Positions 16,725 to 26,105 of a stretch of 64,000 nucleotides of DNA are shown here, one piece after another (position 1 is the first letter of the stretch; every line of letters begins with the position of its first letter). Made by a program: the position numbers and the translations under genes. Source of the stretch: UBA7236 sp964463165 (lineage in GTDB: Bacteria > Bacteroidota > Bacteroidia > Chitinophagales > BACL12); NCBI GenBank assembly GCA_964463165.1, contig CAYXBK010000013.1, positions 76,450 to 140,449 on the forward strand, written 5' to 3'. The notes under the pieces are model-generated. The model had not been told where the DNA came from. It ran no database searches and saw only the letters and a program-made list of their open reading frames with translations.

Positions 16725-18800
16725 ATGAGTACGCAAGTAATGGAAATGATCGATAAAAAAATACTGATTGAGGCCTATCGCAAAATGTTCACGAGCAAAG
16801 TGATGAGCGAGATCTTCAATGAGAATAAACAGATTTGCATTTTTGTGCATGCGAATTCACGCGGACACGAAGCGATTCAACTCGCAACCGGCATGCAATT
16901 AAAAACATGCGACTGGGCAAGTTTATATTACCGCGACGACAGTATTTTAATGGGAATGGGATGGCAGCCATATGAAATTATGCTGCAGCAAATGGCGAAA
17001 AAAGATGATCCATTTTCGGGAGGCAGAAATTATTATTGTCACCCGAGTTATAAAGGCGATAAATATCCGCAGATGGTACATCAGTCGTCTGCAACCGGTA
17101 TGCAGGCAATTCCAACAACCGGCATTGCACAGGGAATTCAATATCTCGAACAGCAAAATTTATTAAGCACTGCAAATCAAAATCCGGTTGTCATTTGTTC
17201 GCTTGGTGATGGAAGCATGACGGAAGGTGAAGTGAGTGAAGCATTGCAATTTGCAGTATTAAAACAATTGCCGATTATTTATCTGGTGCAGGATAATGAT
17301 TGGGGAATTTCCGTTTCTGCTGAAGAAGCACGTGCAATGGATGCGTATGAATATGCAGGAGGATTTAAAGGATTAAGAAGAGTGCGTGTTGACGGAAGTG
17401 ATTTTCTCGAAAGTTATAAAGTGATGCAGGATGCGATCGGCTATGTGCGCATCAGCCGCAAACCGGTTTTGGTACATGCAAAAGTTCCTTTGCTCGGACA
17501 TCACACATCTGGTGTGCGTATGGAAATGTACCGCACGCCGGAAGATATTGCAAAACATCAGGCGAATGACCCATTGCCTAAATTGAAAAGATTATTGTTG
17601 GAAAACGGATTGCATGCAGAAGAAATAAATCAGCTCGAAGAGGAAATTAATTTGCAGACACGTGAAGATTTTCAGCGCGTATTAAAAGCAGAAGATCCGG
17701 ATCCGGCTACTGTTGATCTCTATGAATTTGCTCCGACACCCATTACGGAAGAAACCGGAATTCGCGAACCTGAAGGTGCGGAAAAAACAATTATGGTGGA
17801 TGCTGCTTTATTTGCAATGGACGAAATATTACACGATCACCCGGAAGCAATTTTATACGGACAGGATGTAGGACGCCGGCTTGGTGGTGTTTTTCGTGAA
17901 GCTGCATTGCTCGCAGAAAAATACGGCGACCATCGTGTTTTTAATACTGCAATTCAGGAAGCATATTTAGTTGGTTCAACACTGGGTATGAGTGCCGTCG
18001 GCGCAAAACCAATTGTTGAAATTCAGTTTGCAGATTATATCTGGACAGGTGTTAATCAATTGGTAAGTGAATTATCCAAATCTTATTATCTCACAAACGG
18101 AAAATGGAATGTGCAATCTGTAATTCGTGTACCTATTGGTGCATACGGAAGCGGTGGTCCGTATCATTCAGGAAGTATTGAATCAAGCATCACTGCAATA
18201 AAAGGAATTAAAGTTGTGTATCCGAGCAACGCAGCGGATATGAAAGGATTATTAAAGGCTGCTTTTTATGATCCGAATCCTGTAGTCATGTTTGAACACA
18301 AAGGATTGTACTGGAGTAAAGTAAAAGGAACCGAAGCAGCAAAAAATCCATTGCCATCTCGTGATTATATCGTGCCGCTCAGCAAAGCAAGAATATTTCA
18401 GCACGCATCGGAAGAAAAAATAAACAATGGTGAATCAATTGTTGTAATTACATATGGAATGGGTGTGCACTGGGCACTCAATGCATCAAAAAAATACCCG
18501 GGCCAGGTGGAGATCTTAGATTTGCGTACATTATACCCATACGATTGGGAAGCAATTGAAACATCTGTAAAAAAACACAATAAAGTTTTTGTATTAACGG
18601 AAGAACCGATTATGAATTCATTTGCACAGGCAGTTGCAGGAAGGATCGGATCCGAATTATTTAAATATCTCGATGCGCCTGTTCAGATCCTCGGCGCTAA
18701 AAATCTTCCAGCTGTTCCATTAAATTCCGGCCTTGAAAAAGCAATGCTGCCGAATATGGAAAAAGTACAGATTGTGATAGATGATTTATTAAACTGGTAG
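16725..18800 (+). CDS. 2-oxo acid dehydrogenase E1, fused alpha and beta subunits
   Basis: Thiamine-diphosphate enzyme that decarboxylates a 2-oxo acid (branched-chain or pyruvate type) and passes the acyl group to lipoylated E2. Residues 1-330 correspond to E1-alpha, with the TPP motif starting GDGSMTEGEVSEALQF (about 161) and ending in QDN. Residues 360-691 correspond to E1-beta (MDEILHDHPEAILYGQDVG, VEIQFADYIW, RVPIGAYGSGGPYHS, VFVLTEEP). The single-chain fusion is common in Bacteroidota. No E2 or E3 gene is adjacent. A strong bidirectional terminator follows. Confidence 0.93.
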   Translation: MSTQVMEMIDKKILIEAYRKMFTSKVMSEIFNENKQICIFVHANSRGHEAIQLATGMQLKTCDWASLYYRDDSILMGMGWQPYEIMLQQMAKKDDPFSGGRNYYCHPSYKGDKYPQMVHQSSATGMQAIPTTGIAQGIQYLEQQNLLSTANQNPVVICSLGDGSMTEGEVSEALQFAVLKQLPIIYLVQDNDWGISVSAEEARAMDAYEYAGGFKGLRRVRVDGSDFLESYKVMQDAIGYVRISRKPVLVHAKVPLLGHHTSGVRMEMYRTPEDIAKHQANDPLPKLKRLLLENGLHAEEINQLEEEINLQTREDFQRVLKAEDPDPATVDLYEFAPTPITEETGIREPEGAEKTIMVDAALFAMDEILHDHPEAILYGQDVGRRLGGVFREAALLAEKYGDHRVFNTAIQEAYLVGSTLGMSAVGAKPIVEIQFADYIWTGVNQLVSELSKSYYLTNGKWNVQSVIRVPIGAYGSGGPYHSGSIESSITAIKGIKVVYPSNAADMKGLLKAAFYDPNPVVMFEHKGLYWSKVKGTEAAKNPLPSRDYIVPLSKARIFQHASEEKINNGESIVVITYGMGVHWALNASKKYPGQVEILDLRTLYPYDWEAIETSVKKHNKVFVLTEEPIMNSFAQAVAGRIGSELFKYLDAPVQILGAKNLPAVPLNSGLEKAMLPNMEKVQIVIDDLLNW

Positions 18801-18820
18801 AAATAAATTTTAAAAATAAA

Positions 18821-18851
18821 AAAGCCCCGCCTGAATAAATTGCGGGGCTTT
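18821..18851. terminator. Bidirectional terminator
   Basis: A 10-bp stem AAAGCCCCGC (18821-18830 with 18842-18851) lies between the convergent E1 and PKD-protein genes, flanked by A and T runs. Confidence 0.92.
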
Positions 18852-18868
18852 ATTTTTGCCATTGGAAA

Positions 18869-21250
18869 TTACTCGATCATTAATCTGGCAATCAATTCAC
18901 CATTTTCATTTTTCATTTTCACAACATAATTGCCGGGTAATAAATTTAATGTATGTAATTCTAACAAATTATTTTCAGTGTAATTATACGTTACCTGCAT
19001 TTGCTGTCCTAATACATTGAATACTTCAACCGCATCAGCTGTAAAATCACCTGTTTCAATTACAGCATGATCGCTCGCAGGATTCGGAAATATCTGCACA
19101 TTCTTTACAAAATAATCTTCAACACCGGTACCACCCAGCATTTTACAAGTTGAGTCGCTGCCATATATATTTGTTGCTGTTAAACAAACCGTATAATTCC
19201 CGCCAACTGCATATGTGTGTGAAGGATTTTGCAATACCGAAACAAGGCCATCGCCAAAATCCCAATCCCAACCAGTTGGTGAATTTGTTGAGAGGTCTGT
19301 GAATGAATACGTAAGGCCCGTTCCGGTGAATGAAAAATCTGCAGAAGGTGCAAGCAATTCAATACTGTCGATTGTAACCGGTAAACAATAAGCCGACATT
19401 CCCAAACCATTTGTTGCGTACAAACAAACTGTAAATGTGCCTTCAGATAAAAATGTGTGCACCGGATTTTGCAAAGTGCTTGTTCCGCCATCACCAAAAT
19501 TCCAGCTCCACGATGTAGGCGTATTTAAACTTAAATCTGTAAATGTAACGATCGGATCACCGTCATATGTGAACATTGCATCAGGTGGCAGAGCAACTGT
19601 TACACCGCTGCAATATACATCTTCACCATACGGGTTTGCTGCAGTGAGACAAACAAGATATGTTCCTGCAACAGCATATTCATGCACCGGATTTATTTCA
19701 TTACTTGTTGTTCCGTCTCCGAAATCCCAGGCATAACATCCTGATGCATCCGTTGATAAATTTGTAAATGTTACTTCAGCTAAATCGGCAACGGAAGTAA
19801 AATTCGCAGCAGGCATCACAGGTGTAAAACTTTCCGAATCCCATGCTTTGAAAAGAATATTATTTTCATGTCCCGGATCACCTTCACCTACTGTAGTACC
19901 CGGATCATTATCCTGTTGCCAAACCGCGTATACCTGTCCGTCTTCAACACGGTCATTCACAAATAAATAAAAATTTTCTTCACCGCTTTCTGCAGTATTT
20001 GTAAGATTTACCGGCAGCGACCATGTTGCTCCGCCATCATCCGACAACATTCCGAAAATATCTCTGAAAGATGTTGCAGAAGGATTCAACGGATCATCAA
20101 AAATATCTGTGTATTCAATTTTCATTGTAAATAAACAATATAATCTGCCGCTTAACGGATCCCATGCTGCAGCAGGATTTGAAGCCATGGATGCCGATCT
20201 GTAATTAAATACGGCAGCACCGATTCCGGCATATGGATCATTTGCACAATCTTCATTTACCATATCAAGTTCGGTATTTATTATTTCTGCAGCAGCCATA
20301 CCTGTTTTCCAATGCCAGATTCCTGATGTCCTGTTATTTACAATATAACCGAATGCGCCTAAATCACTGTAAATTCTTTCAAGTGGTGAAAACACATGCA
20401 CCGTTCCATCATCTTCAATGATCATATTATGATATTGGTCGGTTGTATTAATTGTATCCGTTATACCATCGCCATCAATATCTGATTGCACTGTTCCTGT
20501 ATAATTATCAAAAGGAAAATCAATAATTGGTGTTTTTTCCCAAGTGCCGTCATTGCCATAATCATCTGAATGCAATAAAAGTAAATCTGAATTCACCAGG
20601 CCGAATAAAACATAAACATCTGATCCATGAACGGCAATCTGATACGATTCGGCACCATTGATAATGGAGGGCATTCCATCTGCAGCGGTTAAATATGGCA
20701 GACTGTAATTTAAAACGCTCCATGTATTTCCGCCATCATCGGATCGGGAAAAATTCAATCCTGCAATAATTTGCGTATCTGCATTTACAACATAAATATC
20801 ATCAGTTCCTTCCGGGCAATATGCGAAAGCCCAGATCCCTCTGATCTGATCTGATCCTGAAAGTTCACTCCATGTAGTACTTCCAATTCCATCATTCGCA
20901 TACAATTGCATTTTATTTGCACCTGCATCATGTGCAATGGCAACTTCATGATCTTCCACTTTTATCAATTCACTAAAACCGGTTCTGCTTCCTTCCAGCC
21001 TGGATGTTGGAGCTGCCATCCATGATGCGCCGTCATAATGCTGATAAAAAGTACCGCGGTCGGAATAAATTCCATCCATTACAGTTGAACCTGTCCAGAT
21101 AGCGGAAATCGTTCCGTCATCATAAACCCGAATACGGTGTTTTGATCCGTTATTTGTTTGAACGTCGTAAGTAGTGGTTCCGATATTTGTTTGTGAAAAG
21201 AGCGAGGTAATTGAGAGAGTTAATGTAAAGAGGAGTAAAATTTTTCTCAT
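18869..21250 (-). CDS. Secreted multi-PKD protein with BNR-like repeats and T9SS sorting domain
   Basis: Start at 21250 (MRKILLLFTLTLSITSLFSQ) gives a normal signal peptide. Residues about 20-470 contain sialidase-like BNR/Asp-box motifs, for example SRSDDGGNTWSVL and LSDDGGATWSLP. Three PKD domains follow at about 478-547, 553-627 and 633-700, each with WDFGDG or WNFGDG and VCLTATN-like ends. Residues 710-794 are a T9SS type A domain (QIFPNPASDHAVI). No catalytic sialidase residues can be assigned by eye. The N-terminal 470 residues are closely paralogous to the next gene on the same strand. Confidence 0.88.
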   Translation of the reverse strand: MRKILLLFTLTLSITSLFSQTNIGTTTYDVQTNNGSKHRIRVYDDGTISAIWTGSTVMDGIYSDRGTFYQHYDGASWMAAPTSRLEGSRTGFSELIKVEDHEVAIAHDAGANKMQLYANDGIGSTTWSELSGSDQIRGIWAFAYCPEGTDDIYVVNADTQIIAGLNFSRSDDGGNTWSVLNYSLPYLTAADGMPSIINGAESYQIAVHGSDVYVLFGLVNSDLLLLHSDDYGNDGTWEKTPIIDFPFDNYTGTVQSDIDGDGITDTINTTDQYHNMIIEDDGTVHVFSPLERIYSDLGAFGYIVNNRTSGIWHWKTGMAAAEIINTELDMVNEDCANDPYAGIGAAVFNYRSASMASNPAAAWDPLSGRLYCLFTMKIEYTDIFDDPLNPSATSFRDIFGMLSDDGGATWSLPVNLTNTAESGEENFYLFVNDRVEDGQVYAVWQQDNDPGTTVGEGDPGHENNILFKAWDSESFTPVMPAANFTSVADLAEVTFTNLSTDASGCYAWDFGDGTTSNEINPVHEYAVAGTYLVCLTAANPYGEDVYCSGVTVALPPDAMFTYDGDPIVTFTDLSLNTPTSWSWNFGDGGTSTLQNPVHTFLSEGTFTVCLYATNGLGMSAYCLPVTIDSIELLAPSADFSFTGTGLTYSFTDLSTNSPTGWDWDFGDGLVSVLQNPSHTYAVGGNYTVCLTATNIYGSDSTCKMLGGTGVEDYFVKNVQIFPNPASDHAVIETGDFTADAVEVFNVLGQQMQVTYNYTENNLLELHTLNLLPGNYVVKMKNENGELIARLMIE

Positions 21251-21372
21251 AATGATGTGGTTTTTGATGAAAAGAAACAATTGGCAAGTAATATTAAAAA
21301 GAAATTAACAAATCAGCAAGTGAAGAGAACAGGAATTGATTTCTAAGGAATTCAAATAATAGAGGGCAAAAA

Positions 21373-21402
21373 AAAACTCCGGTTGCAAACAACCGGAGTT
21401 TT
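21373..21402 (-). terminator. Terminator after the second paralogue
   Basis: A perfect 13-bp stem AAAACTCCGGTTG (21373-21385 with 21390-21402) with a 4-nt loop; the T-run lies on the minus strand. Confidence 0.95.
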
Positions 21403-21418
21403 CATCAATTGAAAGATA

Positions 21419-23449
21419 TTATTCTATCACAATTGTTTTTGTAATGGATTTTTCGTCATTGGAAATCAACACATGATAAATACCTGAAGGCATACCGCTG
21501 ATATCAATATTTTCTGCGTGCACGAGTTCATTTATCGTGATATGATTCTGATACATTGTCTGGCCGACAGAATTCACGATCAGAATATCCGCATCATTAT
21601 TCTCATAACCGTTCAATTGCAAATTGAAATTACCGTTTGATGGGTTTGGATAGATCATGACTGATTTTGAAAATTCTCCCATTTTCAAAGGCAATGTTGT
21701 GAAATATGCTGTTGCAGAATAAGGTGAAATTTCACCGTCGGGATAACATACATTTTTCACTCTGAAACCATAAGTTGTTTCCGGTTCAAGAACACCTTCT
21801 GAAGCTGCAAACCAGTTTGTAGTCGGGCGTTTTCTTCCGACAGTTTCAATAGCTGCTGCATTCCAGAATGCTAGTACATATTGTGAAGATCCGACTACTT
21901 CATCCCAATGCATTGTTGCGCTGGTAGATGTAATTTCATCTGCATATAATCCAACCGGTCCGGTTGCTGCAGTGCAGGTTGGCGGAACAACCACGTCGCC
22001 AAAATCTGCAGGAATCCATGCATTGTACATTACATAATTTGTGTCGACAAGATCTCCGTCGGTAATTGCAGTTCCGGGATACATATCACGCTGCCATAAA
22101 ACGTGAATACGGTCTGTTACTACTTTAGGATTTACTGAGAGATAAACATTTTCTTTATGGAGTTCTGCGGTATTAGTGAGGTTAACAGGAGTTGACCATG
22201 TTGAACCGCCATCTGCGCTGTAAACACCGAATATATCTCTGAATGATTGCGCTGAAAAATTTGCAGGATCATCAAATAAATCTGTGTATTCGATCGGCAT
22301 TGTATAAGTTAAATACATATGGCCGGTAGCTTCATTAATTACTGCACCCGGCATAGAAGTTAAACCTGCATAGCGATATTGTGTGCGCAATGCACCGATC
22401 CCTGCAACAGGGTCATTCAAACCGTCTGTATTATCCCAGTCGAGGGTAAGGTCAATTTTAACAGCTTCATCCATACCGGTACTCCAATGCCACATATACA
22501 TTGCATCATTATAATCATAAGACCAGAATGATCCGATACCATCGTTATAAATTTTTGCATATCCTGAAAAAACATGCACGGTTCCATCATCAGTTACCAT
22601 CATATAATGATATCCATCTGTTGTTTCAATTTTATCTGTAATAAAATCTCCATTTGTATCTGTTTGTGTCAGGCCATCATAATTGTCGATAGGGAAATTA
22701 TGAATAACCGTACTTGTCCATGTTCCAACTGCGCCGTTCGATGGTGAGTGCAATAAAACCAGATCAGTATTTACCATTCCAAAGAGCACATACACGTCAG
22801 TTCCATAAACTGCAATCTGATACGTTTCCGCTGCTGCCAGTAAACCGCTGCTTAATCCTAAAATTCCTTCAGCGGATGTGAGATATGGTAGTGTTGTATT
22901 TAAGACAGACCATGTTAAACCACCATCATCAGAGCGGGAAAAACGCAATTCGGTTGGAGGATTTGCATTCGCATTTACAACATAAATATCATTGGTACCT
23001 TCAGGACAATAAGCAGAGGGCCAAAATCCGATGATATCATCCGATCCTGAAAGTTCACTCCAGCTTGTTCCGCCAAGTGCGGTGTTCTTATACAATTGAA
23101 TTGAAGTAACAGCACCGTCGTGGGCTAATACAACTTCATGATCTTCAACCGTTATAATTTCACCAAACCCGGTTTTTGTTGTTTCAACCCGTGTTGTAGG
23201 ATAAGCACCCCATGTTCCTCCGAAATCGCGGTGATTAAAAAACATACCGCGGTCATTAAAAAGAAGCGCTCCTGAAAAATCTGTCGAACCTGTCCACGAT
23301 GCAGAAATAGTGGCATCATCATAAACGATCAACCGGTGCTTTGAACCATTGTTCGTTTGAACATCATAGGAGGTGCGGCCTATGACCGTTTGAGAAAACA
23401 TGCATGCCGAACCCAGCATCATGAGTGAGAGAGTAATATACTTTTTCAT
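21419..23449 (-). CDS. Secreted BNR-like protein with fibronectin-III and T9SS domains
   Basis: The start at 23449 (MKKYITLSLMMLGSACMFSQ) yields a typical signal peptide. Residues 20-480 match the downstream paralogue closely (TSYDVQTNNGSKHR, ELSGSDDIIGFWPSAYCPEG, SRSDDGGLTWSVL, SADGGSTWSTPVNLTNTAE). Where the paralogue has three PKD domains this one has a single fibronectin-III-like domain at about 486-583 (STSATMHWDEVVGSSQYVL). Residues 593-676 are the T9SS type A domain (MIYPNPSNGNFNLQL). The pair is a tandem duplication with exchange of C-terminal modules. Function unknown. Confidence 0.88.
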   Translation of the reverse strand: MKKYITLSLMMLGSACMFSQTVIGRTSYDVQTNNGSKHRLIVYDDATISASWTGSTDFSGALLFNDRGMFFNHRDFGGTWGAYPTTRVETTKTGFGEIITVEDHEVVLAHDGAVTSIQLYKNTALGGTSWSELSGSDDIIGFWPSAYCPEGTNDIYVVNANANPPTELRFSRSDDGGLTWSVLNTTLPYLTSAEGILGLSSGLLAAAETYQIAVYGTDVYVLFGMVNTDLVLLHSPSNGAVGTWTSTVIHNFPIDNYDGLTQTDTNGDFITDKIETTDGYHYMMVTDDGTVHVFSGYAKIYNDGIGSFWSYDYNDAMYMWHWSTGMDEAVKIDLTLDWDNTDGLNDPVAGIGALRTQYRYAGLTSMPGAVINEATGHMYLTYTMPIEYTDLFDDPANFSAQSFRDIFGVYSADGGSTWSTPVNLTNTAELHKENVYLSVNPKVVTDRIHVLWQRDMYPGTAITDGDLVDTNYVMYNAWIPADFGDVVVPPTCTAATGPVGLYADEITSTSATMHWDEVVGSSQYVLAFWNAAAIETVGRKRPTTNWFAASEGVLEPETTYGFRVKNVCYPDGEISPYSATAYFTTLPLKMGEFSKSVMIYPNPSNGNFNLQLNGYENNDADILIVNSVGQTMYQNHITINELVHAENIDISGMPSGIYHVLISNDEKSITKTIVIE

Positions 23450-23554
23450 TTTGATATGGTTTTGATTAGAAAGTATAATATTAACCAGACGGATTGATAA
23501 ATACAAGCCGGAATGCGAATGATTTTGTCTTCATTTTCTTTTGATTACATATAG

Positions 23555-23562
23555 TATCTTTG
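23555..23562 (+). promoter_or_regulatory. -7 box TATCTTTG of trhO
   Basis: Exact TATCTTTG, 52 bp before the trhO ATG. Candidate TTTG boxes upstream are not at the ideal spacing. Confidence 0.55.
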
Positions 23563-23614
23563 CACCGTTTATTGAGATTTTGTTCGTCAGGCATACGATC
23601 ATAAAATTTCTGAT

Positions 23615-24718
23615 ATGGCTTATTTACATAACCGCATTTCTCAAAAGGAGTTAAAAGAAAAACTCTACCTCGAAGATTTTAAAAGAATTACAATTTCTTT
23701 TTATCAGTATTTTCCAATTGCTGATCCAAAACAATTCAGAGATACACTCTATCTCGAATTAAATTCATTACAGGTTTTCGGAAGAATATATATTGCAGAA
23801 GAAGGTATCAATGCGCAGATCAGTGTACCCGATTTTAATTTTGAATTATTCAAGAAATATATTCAGTCTGTTATTCCTGCCGGGGAACAAAACACGATAC
23901 ATGCAAATGCTGCGGAAGAAGCTACGGGCACTCCGCTCAGGTTGAATATCGCCGTAAATGATAATGGCAAATCTTTTTGGGTACTGAAAATAAAAGTACG
24001 TGATAAAATTGTTGCGGACGGAATCAGTGATGCAAATTTTGATATGCGCAATAAAGGAAAATATGTGGATGCGGAAGAGTTTAATAAATTAACCCTGGAT
24101 AAAAATACGATCATAGTGGATATGCGCAACCATTATGAATATGAAGTCGGTCATTTTGAAAACGCAATTGAAATTCCTTCCGATACGTTTCGTGAACAAT
24201 TGCCAATGGCGGTTGATATGCTGCGTGATAAAAAAGATGCAAATATCATTATGTACTGCACGGGTGGAATTCGCTGTGAAAAAGCAAGCGCATATATGAA
24301 ACACAACGGTTTTAAAAATGTATTTCATCTGGAAGGCGGAATTATTCATTATGCGAATCATGTGAAAGAAAAACATCTGCAAAATAAATTCCTCGGTAAA
24401 AATTTTGTGTTCGACGACAGGCTGGGAGAAAAAATTGGTGATGAAATCATTTCCGTTTGTCATCAATGCGGCAATCCTGCCGACAATCATACGAATTGTG
24501 TAAATCCGGGTTGCCATTTATTATTTATTCAATGTGCTGCGTGCAGGGAAAAATATGAGGGGTGCTGTTCGGTGAATTGCCGGGAAATAATTCATTTACC
24601 TGAAGATGAACAATTACTCATCCGCAAGGGCGTTGACAAAGGCCGCAATATTTTTAATAAATCAAGAAAACGCATGCTCGTATTACGAGAGGCTCCCAAG
24701 CCCGACGGGGATGCATGA
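23615..24718 (+). CDS. trhO: tRNA uridine-34 hydroxylase (YceA-type rhodanese protein)
   Basis: TrhO hydroxylates the wobble uridine of certain tRNAs, the first step to 5-methoxyuridine or cmo5U. The N-terminal ferredoxin-like part has FGRIYIAEEGINAQISVP. The central rhodanese domain has IVDMRNHYEYEVGHFENAIEIPSDTFREQLP and the active-site loop CTGGIRCEKASAYMK with C215. A Cys-rich C-terminus follows (CHQCGNPADNHTNC, CHLLFIQCAACREKYEGCCS). Length of 367 residues fits the longer Bacteroidota form. It lies head to tail with metK, whose promoter overlaps its last codons. Confidence 0.93.
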   Translation: MAYLHNRISQKELKEKLYLEDFKRITISFYQYFPIADPKQFRDTLYLELNSLQVFGRIYIAEEGINAQISVPDFNFELFKKYIQSVIPAGEQNTIHANAAEEATGTPLRLNIAVNDNGKSFWVLKIKVRDKIVADGISDANFDMRNKGKYVDAEEFNKLTLDKNTIIVDMRNHYEYEVGHFENAIEIPSDTFREQLPMAVDMLRDKKDANIIMYCTGGIRCEKASAYMKHNGFKNVFHLEGGIIHYANHVKEKHLQNKFLGKNFVFDDRLGEKIGDEIISVCHQCGNPADNHTNCVNPGCHLLFIQCAACREKYEGCCSVNCREIIHLPEDEQLLIRKGVDKGRNIFNKSRKRMLVLREAPKPDGDA

Positions 24719-24763
24719 TATCGAGAACAGTTTCATGGCGGGTAAACGAACCTGTTATGCCTG

Positions 24764-24795
24764 TTTGCGAACCTGACTCATCACCTTTATCTTTG
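24764..24795 (+). promoter_or_regulatory. metK promoter, TTTG-N20-TATCTTTG
   Basis: TTTG at 24764-24767 and TATCTTTG at 24788-24795 are 20 bp apart, a full match to the Bacteroidota housekeeping promoter. The implied 5' leader to ATG 24817 is only about 15 nt, leaving no room for a SAM riboswitch. Confidence 0.85.
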
Positions 24796-24816
24796 CGCCC
24801 TAAATCATTTAAAAAA

Positions 24817-26073
24817 ATGTCTTATTTATTCACTTCAGAAAGTGTGAGCGAAGGCCATCCCGATAAAGTTGCAGATGCGATTTCCGATGCATTGATCGAC
24901 CATTTTTTAGCTTTTGATCCCGAAAGCAAAGTGGCATGCGAAACGCTTGTAACAACAGGCCAGGTTGTTTTAGCCGGAGAAGTGCGTTCCACAACTTATC
25001 TGGATGTACAAAGCATCGCCAGAGATGTGATCCGCAAGATCGGTTATACGAAAAGTGAATATATGTTTGAAGCAAATTCCTGTGGTGTGATCTCGGCAAT
25101 TCATGAGCAAAGCCCGGATATTCACCAGGGTGTTGTGCGCAGAAAAAAAGAAGATCAGGGTGCCGGCGATCAGGGTATGATGTTCGGTTATGCGAGCAGG
25201 GAAACTGCCAATTATATGCCCCTGCCACTTGATATTGCACATTTATTATTGTCGGAACTTGCAGTGATCAGAAGGGAAGGAAAAAAAATGACCTATTTAA
25301 GGCCTGATGCAAAAAGCCAGGTTACTGTTGAATATGCGGATGACCTGAAACCATTGCGCATTGATGCTATTGTTATTTCTACACAACACGATGATTTTGC
25401 AGAAGAGAAAAAAATGCTCGCTGCAATTAAAAAAGACGTGGAAGAAATTTTAATTCCACGAGTAAAAAAACAATTGCCTAAAAGCATTCAGAAATTATTT
25501 GACGGCAATTATATTTTACACGTAAATCCGACGGGTAAATTCGTGATCGGCGGTCCGCATGGCGACACTGGTTTAACAGGTAGAAAAATAATTGTCGACA
25601 CATACGGCGGAAAAGGTGCGCATGGCGGCGGTGCATTCAGCGGAAAAGACCCGAGCAAAGTAGATCGCTCCGGAGCCTATGCAACACGGCATATCGCAAA
25701 AAATATGGTTGCTGCAGGATTATGTGATGAAGTGCTTGTGCAGGTTGCCTATGCAATTGGTGTTGCACAGCCTGTAGGCTTATATGTAAATACGTATGGC
25801 ACAGCAAAAGTAAATATGGAAGATGGTGCCATTGCAAAAAAAATAAATAAGATTTTTGATATGCGGCCTTATGCGATTGAGCAAAGGTTTAAACTGAGAA
25901 CACCGATATATTACGAAACAGCTTCTTACGGTCATATGGGCCGCGAACCGAAAATTGTTGAGAAAGAATTTAAAGACGGTGCCGGAAAAAAAATAAAACT
26001 CAAAGTCGAATTATTCCCATGGGAGAAATTGGATTTTGTTGACAGGATCAGAAAAGAATTTGGGATAAAGTAG
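24817..26073 (+). CDS. metK: S-adenosylmethionine synthetase
   Basis: Makes SAM from methionine and ATP. Signature motifs are SESVSEGHPDKVADAISDALIDHF at the N-terminus, the GAGDQGMMFGYA motif, GGPHGDTGLTGRKIIVDTYGG and GGGAFSGKDPSKVDRSGAY. I start at ATG 24817 (MSYLFTSESVSEG), which matches homologues and follows the promoter; the frame is open back to 24715 but that stretch is the promoter. Length is 418 residues. SAM made here feeds the several methyltransferases of the window. The stop codon is the first element of a 7-bp repeat tract. Confidence 0.96.
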   Translation: MSYLFTSESVSEGHPDKVADAISDALIDHFLAFDPESKVACETLVTTGQVVLAGEVRSTTYLDVQSIARDVIRKIGYTKSEYMFEANSCGVISAIHEQSPDIHQGVVRRKKEDQGAGDQGMMFGYASRETANYMPLPLDIAHLLLSELAVIRREGKKMTYLRPDAKSQVTVEYADDLKPLRIDAIVISTQHDDFAEEKKMLAAIKKDVEEILIPRVKKQLPKSIQKLFDGNYILHVNPTGKFVIGGPHGDTGLTGRKIIVDTYGGKGAHGGGAFSGKDPSKVDRSGAYATRHIAKNMVAAGLCDEVLVQVAYAIGVAQPVGLYVNTYGTAKVNMEDGAIAKKINKIFDMRPYAIEQRFKLRTPIYYETASYGHMGREPKIVEKEFKDGAGKKIKLKVELFPWEKLDFVDRIRKEFGIK

Positions 26074-26105
26074 TATCTAGCAGCTAGTAGCCAGCAACTG
26101 GCAAT
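26071..26105 (+). repeat. 7-bp tandem repeat beginning with the metK stop codon
   Basis: Units in 7-bp steps start TAGTATC, TAGCAGC, then TAGTAGC, CAGCAAC, TGGCAAT. Because 7 is not a multiple of 3, the repeated TAG puts a stop codon in all three reading frames. Confidence 0.8.

Noticed and set aside
24715..24816. N-terminal extension of metK
   Set aside because: The stretch contains the full metK promoter, and homologues start at the MSYLFTSESVSEG methionine.
24768..24816. Possible SAM riboswitch before metK
   Set aside because: The leader implied by the promoter is about 15 nt, too short for any riboswitch.
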